Below, one piece after another: positions 27,337 through 34,775 of a stretch of DNA of 51,861 nt. The first letter of the stretch is position 1. The number at the start of each line of letters is the position of its first letter. The DNA is from a virus, in IMG/VR virus record IMGVR_UViG_3300030329_004367, positions 1 to 51,861 of that record, one strand, 5' to 3'. The position numbers were made by a program, and so were the translations under genes. A model generated the notes under the pieces. That model was not told where the DNA came from. It did not search any database and saw only the letters and a program-made list of their open reading frames with translations.

Positions 27337-28886
27337 GCTGATATCCAATTCTTTGCTTTTGGTTTCTTTTTATACCATCCATCTTTAGATTCATGCATTC
27401 CTTGTGGGGGATGTGCATACTTACATGCATATGCTAAAGCATCAATAGTATCATCATGTGCCATACGTGGGCCAAATGTCATTATCTCTCTATGTAAATC
27501 ATATTGAGTTTTCTTTATATGAACCTGACCTACGGCAAATCTTTGTGCGAGGATCTCTTGTATTCTGTCTCTTTTAGACATTCTATTTCCGGGCTTCTCT
27601 TCTTTGAATGGAATAATAAACTCATTCCTTCTTCTCATTTCAGCCCTTATTGCTTGGAAGATTGGTTTAGACATAGTAGTATCTTCAATTGTAAACAATG
27701 TCGGCTTATAAAATTTAGCATATTCAAACACATAATCTACAATACCTTTTTTTTCCGTTCCCGGAACACCAAGTACTGGTAAAGTCCTATTTCTTATATA
27801 GTCTAATATATAAATATTATTATCTGGAGTAACAGCCACAGCAATAAGAACACTATAATCGGAGTTCCTACGAGCCGAATCTGTTGCAGGATCCACTCCA
27901 ACAAAAATATTGCAAGGCTTAGGATCGTCCCCATCAGGTATAACATATGTAAGCCCGGTTTCTTCATCTTTAACAAATTGACCATCCCAGTATTTAATAT
28001 GATCTCTATTAAAGATTGAATCTTCTTCACTTTGAACCTCCATCATATATTCTTGGTAAAATTTTTGAGGAGTCCCACTATCTGCATAAAACTTTTTCTT
28101 ACGAGCCATTTCTTTATGACCAAACCATGAAGGCCACAATACCTCGCCATCTTCCATTAAAGCTTTATAGGTAATCACTTTCCACGAATAATCTTCCTTT
28201 TCTTTTAAAGAATGCTCATACCCAACAAGTATCTTTTGAATAAAGCTATCATAATGAACAGGAGTTCCATTAATTCTTAGTCGTCCTGTTTTTGGTTCGA
28301 GGGCAGGAAAGACAACAGCGGTAACAAGATTGGATATCTTCGAGCGGCTTTCAGGAGTAATAGTATTGTTTTCATCTTCAAAATCATCCAATACAATAAG
28401 GTCATACCTTTTATGAAGCTTGGCGCCACCACGAATACCACTAAGATTACTCTTTGAAATAAGTTTCGTACCGTTTTTAAGTTCGATATCATCTTCTGTC
28501 CACTTCCTTCCTTTTAAATCTCCAAAATAATATTTTATTTTTTCATTAAACTCTATATGATATTTTATATAATCTAAATTAGGAACAGATATTTTAGAAC
28601 TTGCAGCAACCCATCCATAAAATAAAGGCTCTTTTGAAAATACAAAATCATGTAAAATATTGCATTTAGTAAGTACAGTTTTACCATGCCCTCTAGGCAG
28701 TATAACTGCAAGCTGTCTATGGTCTGGGTCTGCTAAAGCATCTGCTACTTCATAATGAAAAAAGGGAGTTTCTGAACGCATAAAATCGTCTGGTAAAAAT
28801 AATTTACCAAATGCTATGAGGTCTTTATAAGCTAACCTCAATTCTTCTTCAGCGTTTGATACGTTTTGGCTGTTTATATTTGCCAT
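27333..28886 (-). CDS. terL: Large terminase subunit (packaging ATPase/nuclease)
   Basis: 517 residues. Walker A PRGHGKT lies at residues 64-70 and Walker B LIVLDDFE at 163-170. The C-terminal RNase H-like nuclease shows acidic motifs GVDPATD (about 330), TIEDTT (about 400) and HDDTIDAL (about 482). It powers DNA translocation through the portal and cuts the DNA. The small subunit lies 2 kb upstream, separated by a zincin-like protein and an endolysin. The ribosome binding site is weak; translation may be coupled to the 38-codon gene overlapping its start. Confidence 0.93.
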   Translation of the reverse strand: MANINSQNVSNAEEELRLAYKDLIAFGKLFLPDDFMRSETPFFHYEVADALADPDHRQLAVILPRGHGKTVLTKCNILHDFVFSKEPLFYGWVAASSKISVPNLDYIKYHIEFNEKIKYYFGDLKGRKWTEDDIELKNGTKLISKSNLSGIRGGAKLHKRYDLIVLDDFEDENNTITPESRSKISNLVTAVVFPALEPKTGRLRINGTPVHYDSFIQKILVGYEHSLKEKEDYSWKVITYKALMEDGEVLWPSWFGHKEMARKKKFYADSGTPQKFYQEYMMEVQSEEDSIFNRDHIKYWDGQFVKDEETGLTYVIPDGDDPKPCNIFVGVDPATDSARRNSDYSVLIAVAVTPDNNIYILDYIRNRTLPVLGVPGTEKKGIVDYVFEYAKFYKPTLFTIEDTTMSKPIFQAIRAEMRRRNEFIIPFKEEKPGNRMSKRDRIQEILAQRFAVGQVHIKKTQYDLHREIMTFGPRMAHDDTIDALAYACKYAHPPQGMHESKDGWYKKKPKAKNWISA

Positions 28887-28965
28887 TTCTATTGCTCTCT
28901 AGTACCTTTTTCCAATATTCATTATTAAAGTAATCTCTTATTTTCTGTGCCGGAGTGCGTTTCAT
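28849..28965 (-). CDS. 38-aa coupling gene overlapping terminase start (tentative)
   Basis: Basic peptide starting MKRTPAQKIRDYF. Its ATG forms an ATGA overlap with the endolysin stop, and its end overlaps the first 38 nt of the large terminase in another frame. Both overlaps suggest that ribosomes pass through it to reach the weakly initiated terminase start. No domain recognised. Confidence 0.45.
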   Translation of the reverse strand: MKRTPAQKIRDYFNNEYWKKVLESNRNGKYKQPKRIKR

Positions 28966-29354
28966 TTTCTAATTTCAAAGTGAGGAAAGTCATCAAACTT
29001 ATTATCCTGCACTTGGAAATCTTGATCCCAATCTCCACCCCATCTTAAATCAATACCCATTGACTTAGCAATCCCAAGAACAAACCCAGCAAAAAGGGTT
29101 TGACGCTCTCTGTCTTTCCAGTCAACAGGATATGGTGTAACATCAACGGCATTAGAAGGATTACTGTTATGACGACCTTTAGGATATTTAACCTTTGTCT
29201 TTCCTTCTTCATATAACTTATTTTGCCTTTCTTTACTTCTATGTCCTTCTAAAACAGAACAGTCAACATGCTTTATTACTTCATTAAATATTTTCTGCAA
29301 TCTTTCATCACATGTTGCCAATCTCTGTCTTGAACTTCTTCCAAATTTAGGCAT
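28962..29354 (-). CDS. Endolysin, M15-type L-Ala-D-Glu peptidase-like
   Basis: 130 residues. The zinc site of M15 peptidases is visible: H62 in a GRHNSNPSNAVD motif, D71, and H125 in DDFPHFEI. An RWGGDWD segment resembles T5-type endolysins. The enzyme would cut peptidoglycan peptide stems. AAGGAA lies 8 nt upstream. Its location next to the terminase rather than beside the holin-like genes is unusual but known in some phages. Confidence 0.85.
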   Translation of the reverse strand: MPKFGRSSRQRLATCDERLQKIFNEVIKHVDCSVLEGHRSKERQNKLYEEGKTKVKYPKGRHNSNPSNAVDVTPYPVDWKDRERQTLFAGFVLGIAKSMGIDLRWGGDWDQDFQVQDNKFDDFPHFEIRK

Positions 29355-29357
29355 TAC

Positions 29358-30566
29358 TTATTCCTTTATCTCTTTAAATAATTCTTCATTTAAGCCTGCC
29401 CCAATTGGAGCGGCCATCCATAGTTTATCAACCGCATAATCTATACCTTTTTTATCAAAAAACTTACTCTCTGCTGATTTCAAATCTTTTAATAACATTT
29501 TTTCCCCAAATGTTAATTTGGCCTTATTTTGTAAATCCCTTATTTGCGACATTCTAGCTGATATTTCTAAAGGCTGTAAAGCATACTCATCCCAATGCCC
29601 CGGTTTGCCTTTTGGTATTTTTTGGCCAACATTAGGATCGGTTATCTTAAATCCTTTTTTTAGATAAGGCTTTATTTTCTCCATATATCCAAGTTCCCAT
29701 CTACTATCAGCCCCATCAAGCTTATTAACAAGCCATTGCATATCATTCTTATGCACTCCATACTGCTTTGCTATATGATCAAGTTCTGCTCCCGTTCTAT
29801 GGCTAGCAGTCCCTAATTGCCCTATATGTGTTGCTTCGTGAACTGCAGTTGATGTCTGCATTGGTTTATTTAATAGCTTTGGCCGAATCCTAATAGACGG
29901 ATTTCTACCAGTGTTAGCTTGGCCTCGTAGATGCCAATCATCCCATCTTTCAAGTGGAGACATCTTATAAGTTTTTGCCCCAGCTATTCTATTCTTAATG
30001 AGATTTTCCCAAGCTTTATATAAATTCATTTTAGCTTTAGCAGGAGCATTTTTTACTATATCGCCACCTTCTACAGTATCTAAAAATCTATCAAATCCTT
30101 TTAAAGAATGAATGTTTTTTCTGGCAGATTCCCTAGCATAATCTAAAGAAGATTGAATAGATTTAGTAGGCTTTGTATCTGCAAGCCAATCCTTTAATTT
30201 AGTTGGAATCTTCTGCCATACTTTTGATTCTATAGAAGTTTTCCAATTCCTTTTAGATCCGGGAAGTAGTTTAAGAATAGCTTTTAAAGATCCTTTTGTA
30301 GCCGCCATAGGCCCAGAAGCTAAATCGGGCATAGCTCCTCCATGAGCAATTACATTTCCTTCATCATCGAATATTTCTCCTCCGCCACCCTGTAAAAACT
30401 CTATTACCTTCCCAATATCTCTATATGTGTCTTGAAGGTTTTCAGAGGGTAATTTTCCAGTAGGAGGTGTTATATTCTTTTGCTGCCAAGCAGAAGTCTT
30501 GTCAGATCCAGCTACGTAATTAAAGACTAAATCATCTTCTAATGCTCGTATCTTATCTGAGGCCAT
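29358..30566 (-). CDS. Zincin-like protein (HExxH) in the packaging module
   Basis: 402 residues. A clear HExxH site (TAVHEATHIGQL, H243-E244-H247) sits in a helical C-terminal half. A candidate third zinc ligand, E334, lies in QPLEISARM 87 residues later, as in many zincins. The N-terminal 110 residues are charged and Gly-rich. It may be a metalloprotease acting on the virion or host, or may be injected. It could also be a prohead protease, since none is seen elsewhere. AAGGAG precedes the start. Confidence 0.7.
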   Translation of the reverse strand: MASDKIRALEDDLVFNYVAGSDKTSAWQQKNITPPTGKLPSENLQDTYRDIGKVIEFLQGGGGEIFDDEGNVIAHGGAMPDLASGPMAATKGSLKAILKLLPGSKRNWKTSIESKVWQKIPTKLKDWLADTKPTKSIQSSLDYARESARKNIHSLKGFDRFLDTVEGGDIVKNAPAKAKMNLYKAWENLIKNRIAGAKTYKMSPLERWDDWHLRGQANTGRNPSIRIRPKLLNKPMQTSTAVHEATHIGQLGTASHRTGAELDHIAKQYGVHKNDMQWLVNKLDGADSRWELGYMEKIKPYLKKGFKITDPNVGQKIPKGKPGHWDEYALQPLEISARMSQIRDLQNKAKLTFGEKMLLKDLKSAESKFFDKKGIDYAVDKLWMAAPIGAGLNEELFKEIKE

Positions 30567-30673
30567 TATATACTCCTTATTATATGTAATATTATACTAC
30601 TATACGCAATAAGCTTCCAAAAAGCAACCTTTTTAGAATCTAAAGCTATAGCCTCTATTAGTATTGATTTCAT
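30566..30673 (-). CDS. 35-aa membrane-type peptide between terS and zincin gene
   Basis: Starts with an ATGA overlap on the small terminase stop and ends with a TAATG overlap on the next start, so it is coupled on both sides. A hydrophobic segment (VAFWKLIAYSSIILHII) with Lys and Arg flanks suggests a membrane peptide. The downstream gene's AAGGAG lies inside its last codons. Confidence 0.55.
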   Translation of the reverse strand: MKSILIEAIALDSKKVAFWKLIAYSSIILHIIRSI

Positions 30674-31398
30674 TCTATTTCCTTTGGCCTTTCAGCCGCT
30701 TCTAATTTATCAGGGGTAAAACCTTGAAACATAGCTCCAGTAACTGTGGTAACTTGGGTTTTGTTTTTATCCTCCATGTCTAGGATGTCTGCTAACTTAA
30801 ACAAGGCCTTTAGCTTGGTGTCGTCCTTGGTGCAAGAGTCGATTACCTCCTTAATGTTGGTGAGTACATAGTTTTCATTTAACCCTAAAGCTTCCATATA
30901 TGGTTTTAACTCTTCTTTCATAGCACTCCTTACTCTTGCAGTTTTGATAAGTTGTCCCGCACGTATTCCTGCATAGTGCGGATTATTTGTAGGAAAAGCT
31001 TTGAGATACGCTTTACGAGCATCCATGCCCCCTGCCAAATATTGAACAAATACTTCTTCACGTGTGGATAAACCTTCTCTATCATCCAGTCTCTGATTCC
31101 TTTCAATGTCGCCTCCTATTGAATATATATTAGTTCGTTTAGATGTATCCATCTTTGTCTTGTCTGAAACTATAAAGGTTCCTGTACATGTACCAATATA
31201 GTCCAATTCTCTGACCTTACCTTTAGGTTTAGTCATAGTTCCTTTACGTATAATTTGAATAACACAGCCATCATCTGCTAATACCCAATCTGAGAGGGCG
31301 CACTCCCGCCACTCCCGCAAATAATGTATATCTGTAGGTACCTCATCTTCAGAATCAAATACTGTGTGTTGTACTTTATTAACGATATAATGTCTCAT
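30670..31398 (-). CDS. terS: Small terminase subunit with extra N-terminal domain
   Basis: 242 residues. The C-terminal half (LSTREEVFVQYLAGGMDARK, then AYLKAFP and later helices) matches the helix-turn-helix and oligomerisation layout of terminase_2-type small subunits. The first 110 residues are an extra beta-rich domain (TGTFIVSDKTK and others) not typical of the family, so a fusion is likely. It recognises packaging DNA and loads the large subunit. GGAGAG precedes the start. It is the second gene of the late operon. Confidence 0.75.
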   Translation of the reverse strand: MRHYIVNKVQHTVFDSEDEVPTDIHYLREWRECALSDWVLADDGCVIQIIRKGTMTKPKGKVRELDYIGTCTGTFIVSDKTKMDTSKRTNIYSIGGDIERNQRLDDREGLSTREEVFVQYLAGGMDARKAYLKAFPTNNPHYAGIRAGQLIKTARVRSAMKEELKPYMEALGLNENYVLTNIKEVIDSCTKDDTKLKALFKLADILDMEDKNKTQVTTVTGAMFQGFTPDKLEAAERPKEIE

Positions 31399-31435
31399 TT
31401 ATTTCTCTCCGGATCCCCCAAGGGATTCGGTTGAT

Positions 31436-31609
31436 TTATGCAATTCCCAGAATATCTGCCTCTTCTAAATAAGGCAATATTTCATCTGGAAGCTCCACAA
31501 CTTCATCTCCAGTATCGAGCCAAACACGATCCATTTCAGTATTTTGAAGAGTGTCTATCTCCTCCGTCTTCTTCTCTTCGTAATCTATAATTAACTTATA
31601 CTTTTTCAT
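31436..31609 (-). CDS. First late-operon gene, acidic 57-aa protein
   Basis: Start at 31609 is supported by GGAGG 6 nt upstream; an in-frame ATG further upstream lacks one. The protein is very acidic (DYEEKKTEEID, then DEVVELPDEILPYLEEAD). Small acidic proteins at operon heads can be DNA mimics, but nothing specific supports that here. It opens the minus-strand late operon. Confidence 0.65.
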   Translation of the reverse strand: MKKYKLIIDYEEKKTEEIDTLQNTEMDRVWLDTGDEVVELPDEILPYLEEADILGIA

Positions 31610-31636
31610 ACCAGCCTCCACTTTTAGATAGAGCAA

Positions 31637-31663
31637 GCCCCTGAGCGCCAGAGGCACTTTTTT
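31637..31663 (+). terminator. Terminator-like hairpin facing the early region
   Basis: GCCCCTG and CAGAGGC pair (one mismatch) around an AGCGC loop, followed by ACTTTTTT on the plus strand. In that direction it would stop antisense transcripts entering the divergent region. On the minus strand it forms part of the late leader. Confidence 0.5.
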
Positions 31664-31842
31664 GGATCTTTAACTCAAAACTTCACTTAAGACCAGTTAT
31701 TTTCTCCCATATCCTAAGCTTATATTTAAGCAATTTTTATCGACTATTGGGGACAAATCAGTCTACTATTTTGAAGACCTACAACCCAACTTCTGACCCA
31801 CCTAGCAGAACTTACTCAAGTGTACTATTTGGGTGATAGTTT

Positions 31843-31872
31843 TTAACTGTCGATATGCAAATATACTATAAT
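31843..31872 (+). promoter_or_regulatory. Sigma70-like early promoter
   Basis: TTAACT at 31843-31848 and a perfect TATAAT at 31867-31872, spaced by 18 bases, about 200 nt upstream of the first early gene. Expected transcription start near 31879. Recognition by host RNA polymerase is inferred from the consensus match alone. Confidence 0.45.
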
Positions 31873-32072
31873 AATAAATTAACAACAAAACTATTTAGTT
31901 AAATTTGAGACATGGTAAGGAGGTTTTGAAAATTATAGCATTTTAGTGTGTGGTGTTTTATATAATGGGTACCCCTTAACAGGGGATTTTAGTTATCACT
32001 TTTACGTTATTTTTGATTTGATTTTTTTTGTTATTTTTAGAGTTAATTATTAATAATATAAGGAAACAAATT

Positions 32073-32426
32073 ATGTCAACAAGATTGAGCACTGGTAGAG
32101 AATGGAATAATCGTATCAAGGTAGATGGTGGTGAAGAAGCTCCAATGTTAGATCCTAAGCATCCAATACAGGCAGCTGTGATGGGTAGAGTAGTAAGGGA
32201 TATCAACAATGGTAACTTTGATAGCATTGGTAACTTGCAAGTAACAGCTAAAGCATTTAATGTTAAAGGCAATGAAAGCAAGGTAGTTATTGGAAGGGAG
32301 ACTGTAACCTTCATGCAAGATAATAATAAAACTATACATGAAGTTACAGATGCAGATCTAGTTAAAGTATATCTAGATAATGGAATGACGATAATCAAGA
32401 CAGAAACTAGAGATATTATGGGCTGA
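32073..32426 (+). CDS. First early gene, unrecognised 117-aa protein
   Basis: Start at 32073 is supported by AAGGA 8 nt upstream; a longer in-frame form from 32028 has no such site. Soluble and mixed charge (TRLSTGREWNNRIKVDGG at the N-terminus). The C-terminal half alternates Val, Thr and Lys in beta-prone strands. No family recognised. Being first after the early promoter, it is likely among the earliest phage products. Confidence 0.75.
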   Translation: MSTRLSTGREWNNRIKVDGGEEAPMLDPKHPIQAAVMGRVVRDINNGNFDSIGNLQVTAKAFNVKGNESKVVIGRETVTFMQDNNKTIHEVTDADLVKVYLDNGMTIIKTETRDIMG

Positions 32427-32436
32427 TAAGGCATAG

Positions 32437-32466
32437 TAAGGAGGGTAGTTTATTCTATCCTCCTTA
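32437..32466 (+). other. 12-bp hairpin after the first early gene
   Basis: TAAGGAGGGTAG pairs fully (one G-U) with CTATCCTCCTTA around a 6-nt loop. No strong U-tract follows. Its 5' arm hides an AAGGAGG ribosome binding site-like sequence. It could be a terminator, a processing site or an mRNA end. Confidence 0.55.
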
Positions 32467-32818
32467 TGTAAATTAAATTAATATATTGATAGGTATTATA
32501 GGCTTACTTAAACCCTAATTATGCCTGACGTACACATAGTATCTTATACCAACTTATACCAAACAATACTTTAAGAAGGACGATGATCCTTCAACGTTTG
32601 TAGCTTGTACGTTATACAATCCTATATGCGAACTGCATAGAACAAGTTAGAAGAGACCTCTACCTGATGAATCCATGAGTACGAGGATATGTCTCTTTGA
32701 AATACTTGCAGTGGTCTATCTTGAATAGTTTGTAAAGAATAGAGACAACCTTCGGGGGAACTATACTTTATCACTGTAGGTATAAATAATTAATTCATAC
32801 TTAATATGGAGGTCAGCA
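32467..32818 (+). other. Gene-free structured segment A
   Basis: No gene longer than about 30 codons with a ribosome binding site. Several inverted repeats occur: GAAGGA/TCCTTC near 32574, TATGC/GCATA near 32625, and AGAGAC/GTCTCT at 32652-32696 enclosing a CTGATGA core. The last 15 bases hold the GGAGG site of the next gene. It is probably the first of three structured-RNA segments in the early leader region. Confidence 0.5.
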
Positions 32819-33082
32819 ATGACTAAAGAAATAAAGATAATAACTATTAATAGTAAGATATCTGAGCTAGATGATGTTAAGACTGAAATACATAAATTTA
32901 AAGATAGTAAAGAGCATCCTTGGACTAAAGCAGGTAAGATGTCAATAGGTCAGTTTCTTAGACACGGATATAAAATAAGAGCTTTTGGTAGAGCTAAATA
33001 TCGAAGAGTTATTAGAGCTGCAGTATTTAGTGAATTTATTGATTATGATTCAAGAGAGCTAATACTAGATAAAGTATTATAA
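32819..33082 (+). CDS. Unrecognised basic early protein, 87 aa
   Basis: GGAGG lies 6 nt before the start. Charge-rich and helical; a basic C-terminal half (RAFGRAKYRRVIRAAVF) could contact nucleic acid. No domain recognised. It stands alone between two structured non-coding segments, so its message has long structured flanks. Confidence 0.7.
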   Translation: MTKEIKIITINSKISELDDVKTEIHKFKDSKEHPWTKAGKMSIGQFLRHGYKIRAFGRAKYRRVIRAAVFSEFIDYDSRELILDKVL

Positions 33083-33184
33083 TTTTTTGAGAGGGTTAAT
33101 ACCCTACGACCTGATATGGTGGTCTATAGTGGAGTAATGAACCACGTTGTACTTAGTACTGGGCTACCTTATCAAATATACTGA
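33083..33184 (+). other. Hairpin run upstream of the tRNA-like gene
   Basis: Four short stem-loops in a row: AGGGT/ACCCT, GACC/GGTC, GTGG/CCAC and GTAC/GTAC. No gene. They may be a processing leader for the adjacent tRNA-like sequence. Confidence 0.45.
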
Positions 33185-33257
33185 GCGGGCGAGTGAAATG
33201 GCTTACACACTTGGCTCATAACCAAGAGATAGTAGGGTTCGACTCCCTATGCCCGCA
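33185..33257 (+). tRNA. tRNA-Met-like gene (anticodon CAT)
   Basis: Acceptor GCGGGCG pairs with TGCCCGC (ending in G-U). The anticodon stem CTTGG/CCAAG carries loop CTCATAA, with CAT at 33217-33219. The T arm is TAGGG-TTCGACT-CCCTA and the discriminator is A. CCA is not encoded in register (TCCA follows). The D arm is short and irregular (GTG/CAC) and position 8 is A rather than T. It could decode Met, or Ile if the C is modified, or be a degenerate or tRNA-like RNA. Confidence 0.7.
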
Positions 33258-33935
33258 TCCAATTAAGATAGTCTTAGTATAGCTCTAATATGAGAATACT
33301 AGTTCGATAACAGGTTAGTAACAATAAGACAATCTCTAGAGGTCTGTGAAAACTGCGAGTTATCTATTAATTATATTAGATCATGTGCAAATCATGACGC
33401 TATCTTATTATAGTTACATAGTTCCATTGTAGGTACGAAATCAAAGCAACAACTTTGTAAGAGGTAAAAATGTAAGGAGAGCAACCTAGTAGTCGGCAGG
33501 CAAATGGAAGTGAACCTTATATGATGCTTAACCTTCCTTCACCTCTACTATGTATAAAATTTCAGTGGGGCGAACCAGCATAGATACTGCAGTAATCTAT
33601 AGATGTTCGATAAAATAGCTAGAGTTAAACTATTCAATTGAAAGAGACAACTGGAATAATACAATATGCTGAACTCTGTTGTATTGTGAAGTATGTCTTG
33701 GCCAATCCTATAGGCTAAATAAAAATGCATACTCAATATGCTACCCCTTCAATTTATGATGTTATAGGCTAAAAATAGTCTGTAATAGCTTGTTGGAGAG
33801 AACCTCAGCTTATTAAATAGCTTGGAGGCGTCCTAGGAGCTGGAACATCGTGTAGAGACTTAGTGGTTGACCCAATGTCATCCCGACCACATAAGTCCTA
33901 GTTGTATGATCACTATTAACATAAGGAGAATAGCA
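33258..33935 (+). other. Gene-free structured segment B/C
   Basis: About 680 bases with no supported gene on either strand. Many stem-loops occur, including AATACAA/TTGTATT (33658-33685), ATAGAT/ATCTAT around 33583-33603, and a long GACTTAGTGGT/ACCACATAAGTC hairpin (33857-33897, one bulge). Motifs AGGTACNAA, TAGTCG..AGGCA (33490-33502) and CGATAAAAT (near 33608) recur in the same order in segment D. This suggests two related structured RNAs. Confidence 0.5.
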
Positions 33936-34055
33936 ATGACGACTGATATTAAAAGATGGGTAGTTTATGTAAATCTTGCATTACTATCAGCTGCAGCTTG
34001 GTATTGTATAGCTGAAGTGTTTTTATCATTTGTTTGGAAATCAATATGGCATTAA
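33936..34055 (+). CDS. Small membrane protein, 39 aa
   Basis: Start at 33936 has AAGGAG 7 nt upstream; an upstream in-frame ATG lacks one. One transmembrane segment (VVYVNLALLSAAAWYCIAEV). Followed at once by another small membrane protein gene. Possible roles include superinfection exclusion or membrane remodelling; nothing specific is visible. Confidence 0.7.
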   Translation: MTTDIKRWVVYVNLALLSAAAWYCIAEVFLSFVWKSIWH

Positions 34056-34073
34056 TAAAATAAGGAGACATTT

Positions 34074-34232
34074 ATGAACAGTTTGGACATATTACTATAT
34101 ACAATATTGGCAGCTGGTACATTATATGGATTCTGGATTATTTTACATATTGTATGGTTTGCAGTCATAGAGATCTATCATAAGATAGATGATGAAATCA
34201 GATATTATAAAGGACGCAGACGTATTAAATAA
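34074..34232 (+). CDS. Small membrane protein, 52 aa
   Basis: AAGGAG lies 7 nt upstream. A long hydrophobic stretch (residues 5-34, including LYGFWIILHIVWFAVI) is followed by a basic tail (YYKGRRRIK), so one or two membrane helices are likely. It pairs with the preceding 39-residue membrane protein and ends 4 nt before a closed structured RNA. Confidence 0.7.
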   Translation: MNSLDILLYTILAAGTLYGFWIILHIVWFAVIEIYHKIDDEIRYYKGRRRIK

Positions 34233-34236
34233 TAAT

Positions 34237-34332
34237 TAAGAGAGTGGTTTGAATTGGGGTCTACCAGCTGACGTGCACTAAAACGCAAGGCGAAGCTATT
34301 AGTAGTCAACGGTGTTGAAGACTGCTCTCTTA
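34237..34332 (+). ncRNA. Closed structured RNA, 96 nt
   Basis: TAAGAGAG and CTCTCTTA at the two ends pair perfectly, and the stem extends inward to about 14 pairs with G-U wobbles. Inside, AGCT/AGCT and TGC/GCA helices form a second domain. No U-tract follows. The shape (sharp ends, long closing helix, internal stems) suggests a discrete small RNA. Confidence 0.55.
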
Positions 34333-34775
34333 TCAGACGCAAGCTGTTTGGGGCCATAATATGATAGTTGATCACTATTATATTACCCTAATCTAGAAAC
34401 CTGTGAATAGGAGTGGATGAAGACCCTTACAGGTACAAAGATAGACATTGTAGTCGCAGTAGGCAGGGTTAAGAGCTCGCTTAACATTCAAATGAATGGC
34501 TGAAGTGTAATCGACATCAATGGTAGGATCCGATAAAATTAGACAGACTAGTCTTTTCCGATCGCTAAGTATACTCTAATCCATTTCTCATGGTAGTATA
34601 CACTCTCAATTGGCTATGATAGCCTTATACAATGTACTTATAAGTATTAGTATAGTATGACAATATAAAGAGAGGGCGTGATATTATAGAGACGGTACCC
34701 TTGGAGGTAATAGTTAAATCCTCCCTAGACACACAATATTTCACCAACAATCATCAACATAAGGAAAATAACAAA
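34333..34775 (+). other. Gene-free structured segment D
   Basis: About 440 bases without a supported gene. Stem-loops include ACCTGT/ACAGGT (34399-34434), GTTAAG/CTTAAC (34468-34485), GTATAC/GTATAC (34569-34601) and GGCTA/TAGCC (34612-34624). Its ordered motifs resemble segment B/C. The last 38 bases hold a leader repeated at 36146-36173. Confidence 0.5.
34738..34765 (+). repeat. Leader repeat, copy 1
   Basis: A 28-base box ending in AACATAAGGA, 25 of 28 identical to 36146-36173. It carries the ribosome binding site of the HNH gene. A partial copy lies at 33909-33927 before the small membrane protein gene. Confidence 0.6.

Larger units (their letters stand above)
31610..32072 (+). promoter_or_regulatory. 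Divergent control region between late and early operons
   Basis: About 460 bases with no convincing gene. It separates minus-strand late genes from plus-strand early genes and must hold promoters for both. Visible elements are a terminator-like hairpin (31637-31663), a sigma70-like promoter (31843-31872) and a short GC stem at 31972-31985. No clear minus-strand promoter was found. Confidence 0.6.

Noticed and set aside
31961-31966. Second perfect TATAAT on the plus strand
   Set aside because: No acceptable -35 hexamer 16-18 bases upstream; kept only the promoter at 31843-31872.
31976-32434. Minus-strand 152-codon hydrophobic frame
   Set aside because: Antisense of the first early gene, with leucine/serine-rich shadow composition and no ribosome binding site.
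32652-32696. CTGATGA core followed by CGA in a stem, resembling a hammerhead ribozyme
   Set aside because: The essential GAAA after stem II is GAGG, stem II has a mismatch, and the GTC is inside the outer stem rather than at a free cleavage site.
33548-33736. Minus-strand frame of 62 codons in the structured segment
   Set aside because: No ribosome binding site, no recognisable composition, and it lies across several hairpins.
33258-34775. Possible group I intron around the HNH gene
   Set aside because: P7-like AGACT/TAGTC pieces occur in the wrong order and no split host gene is seen.
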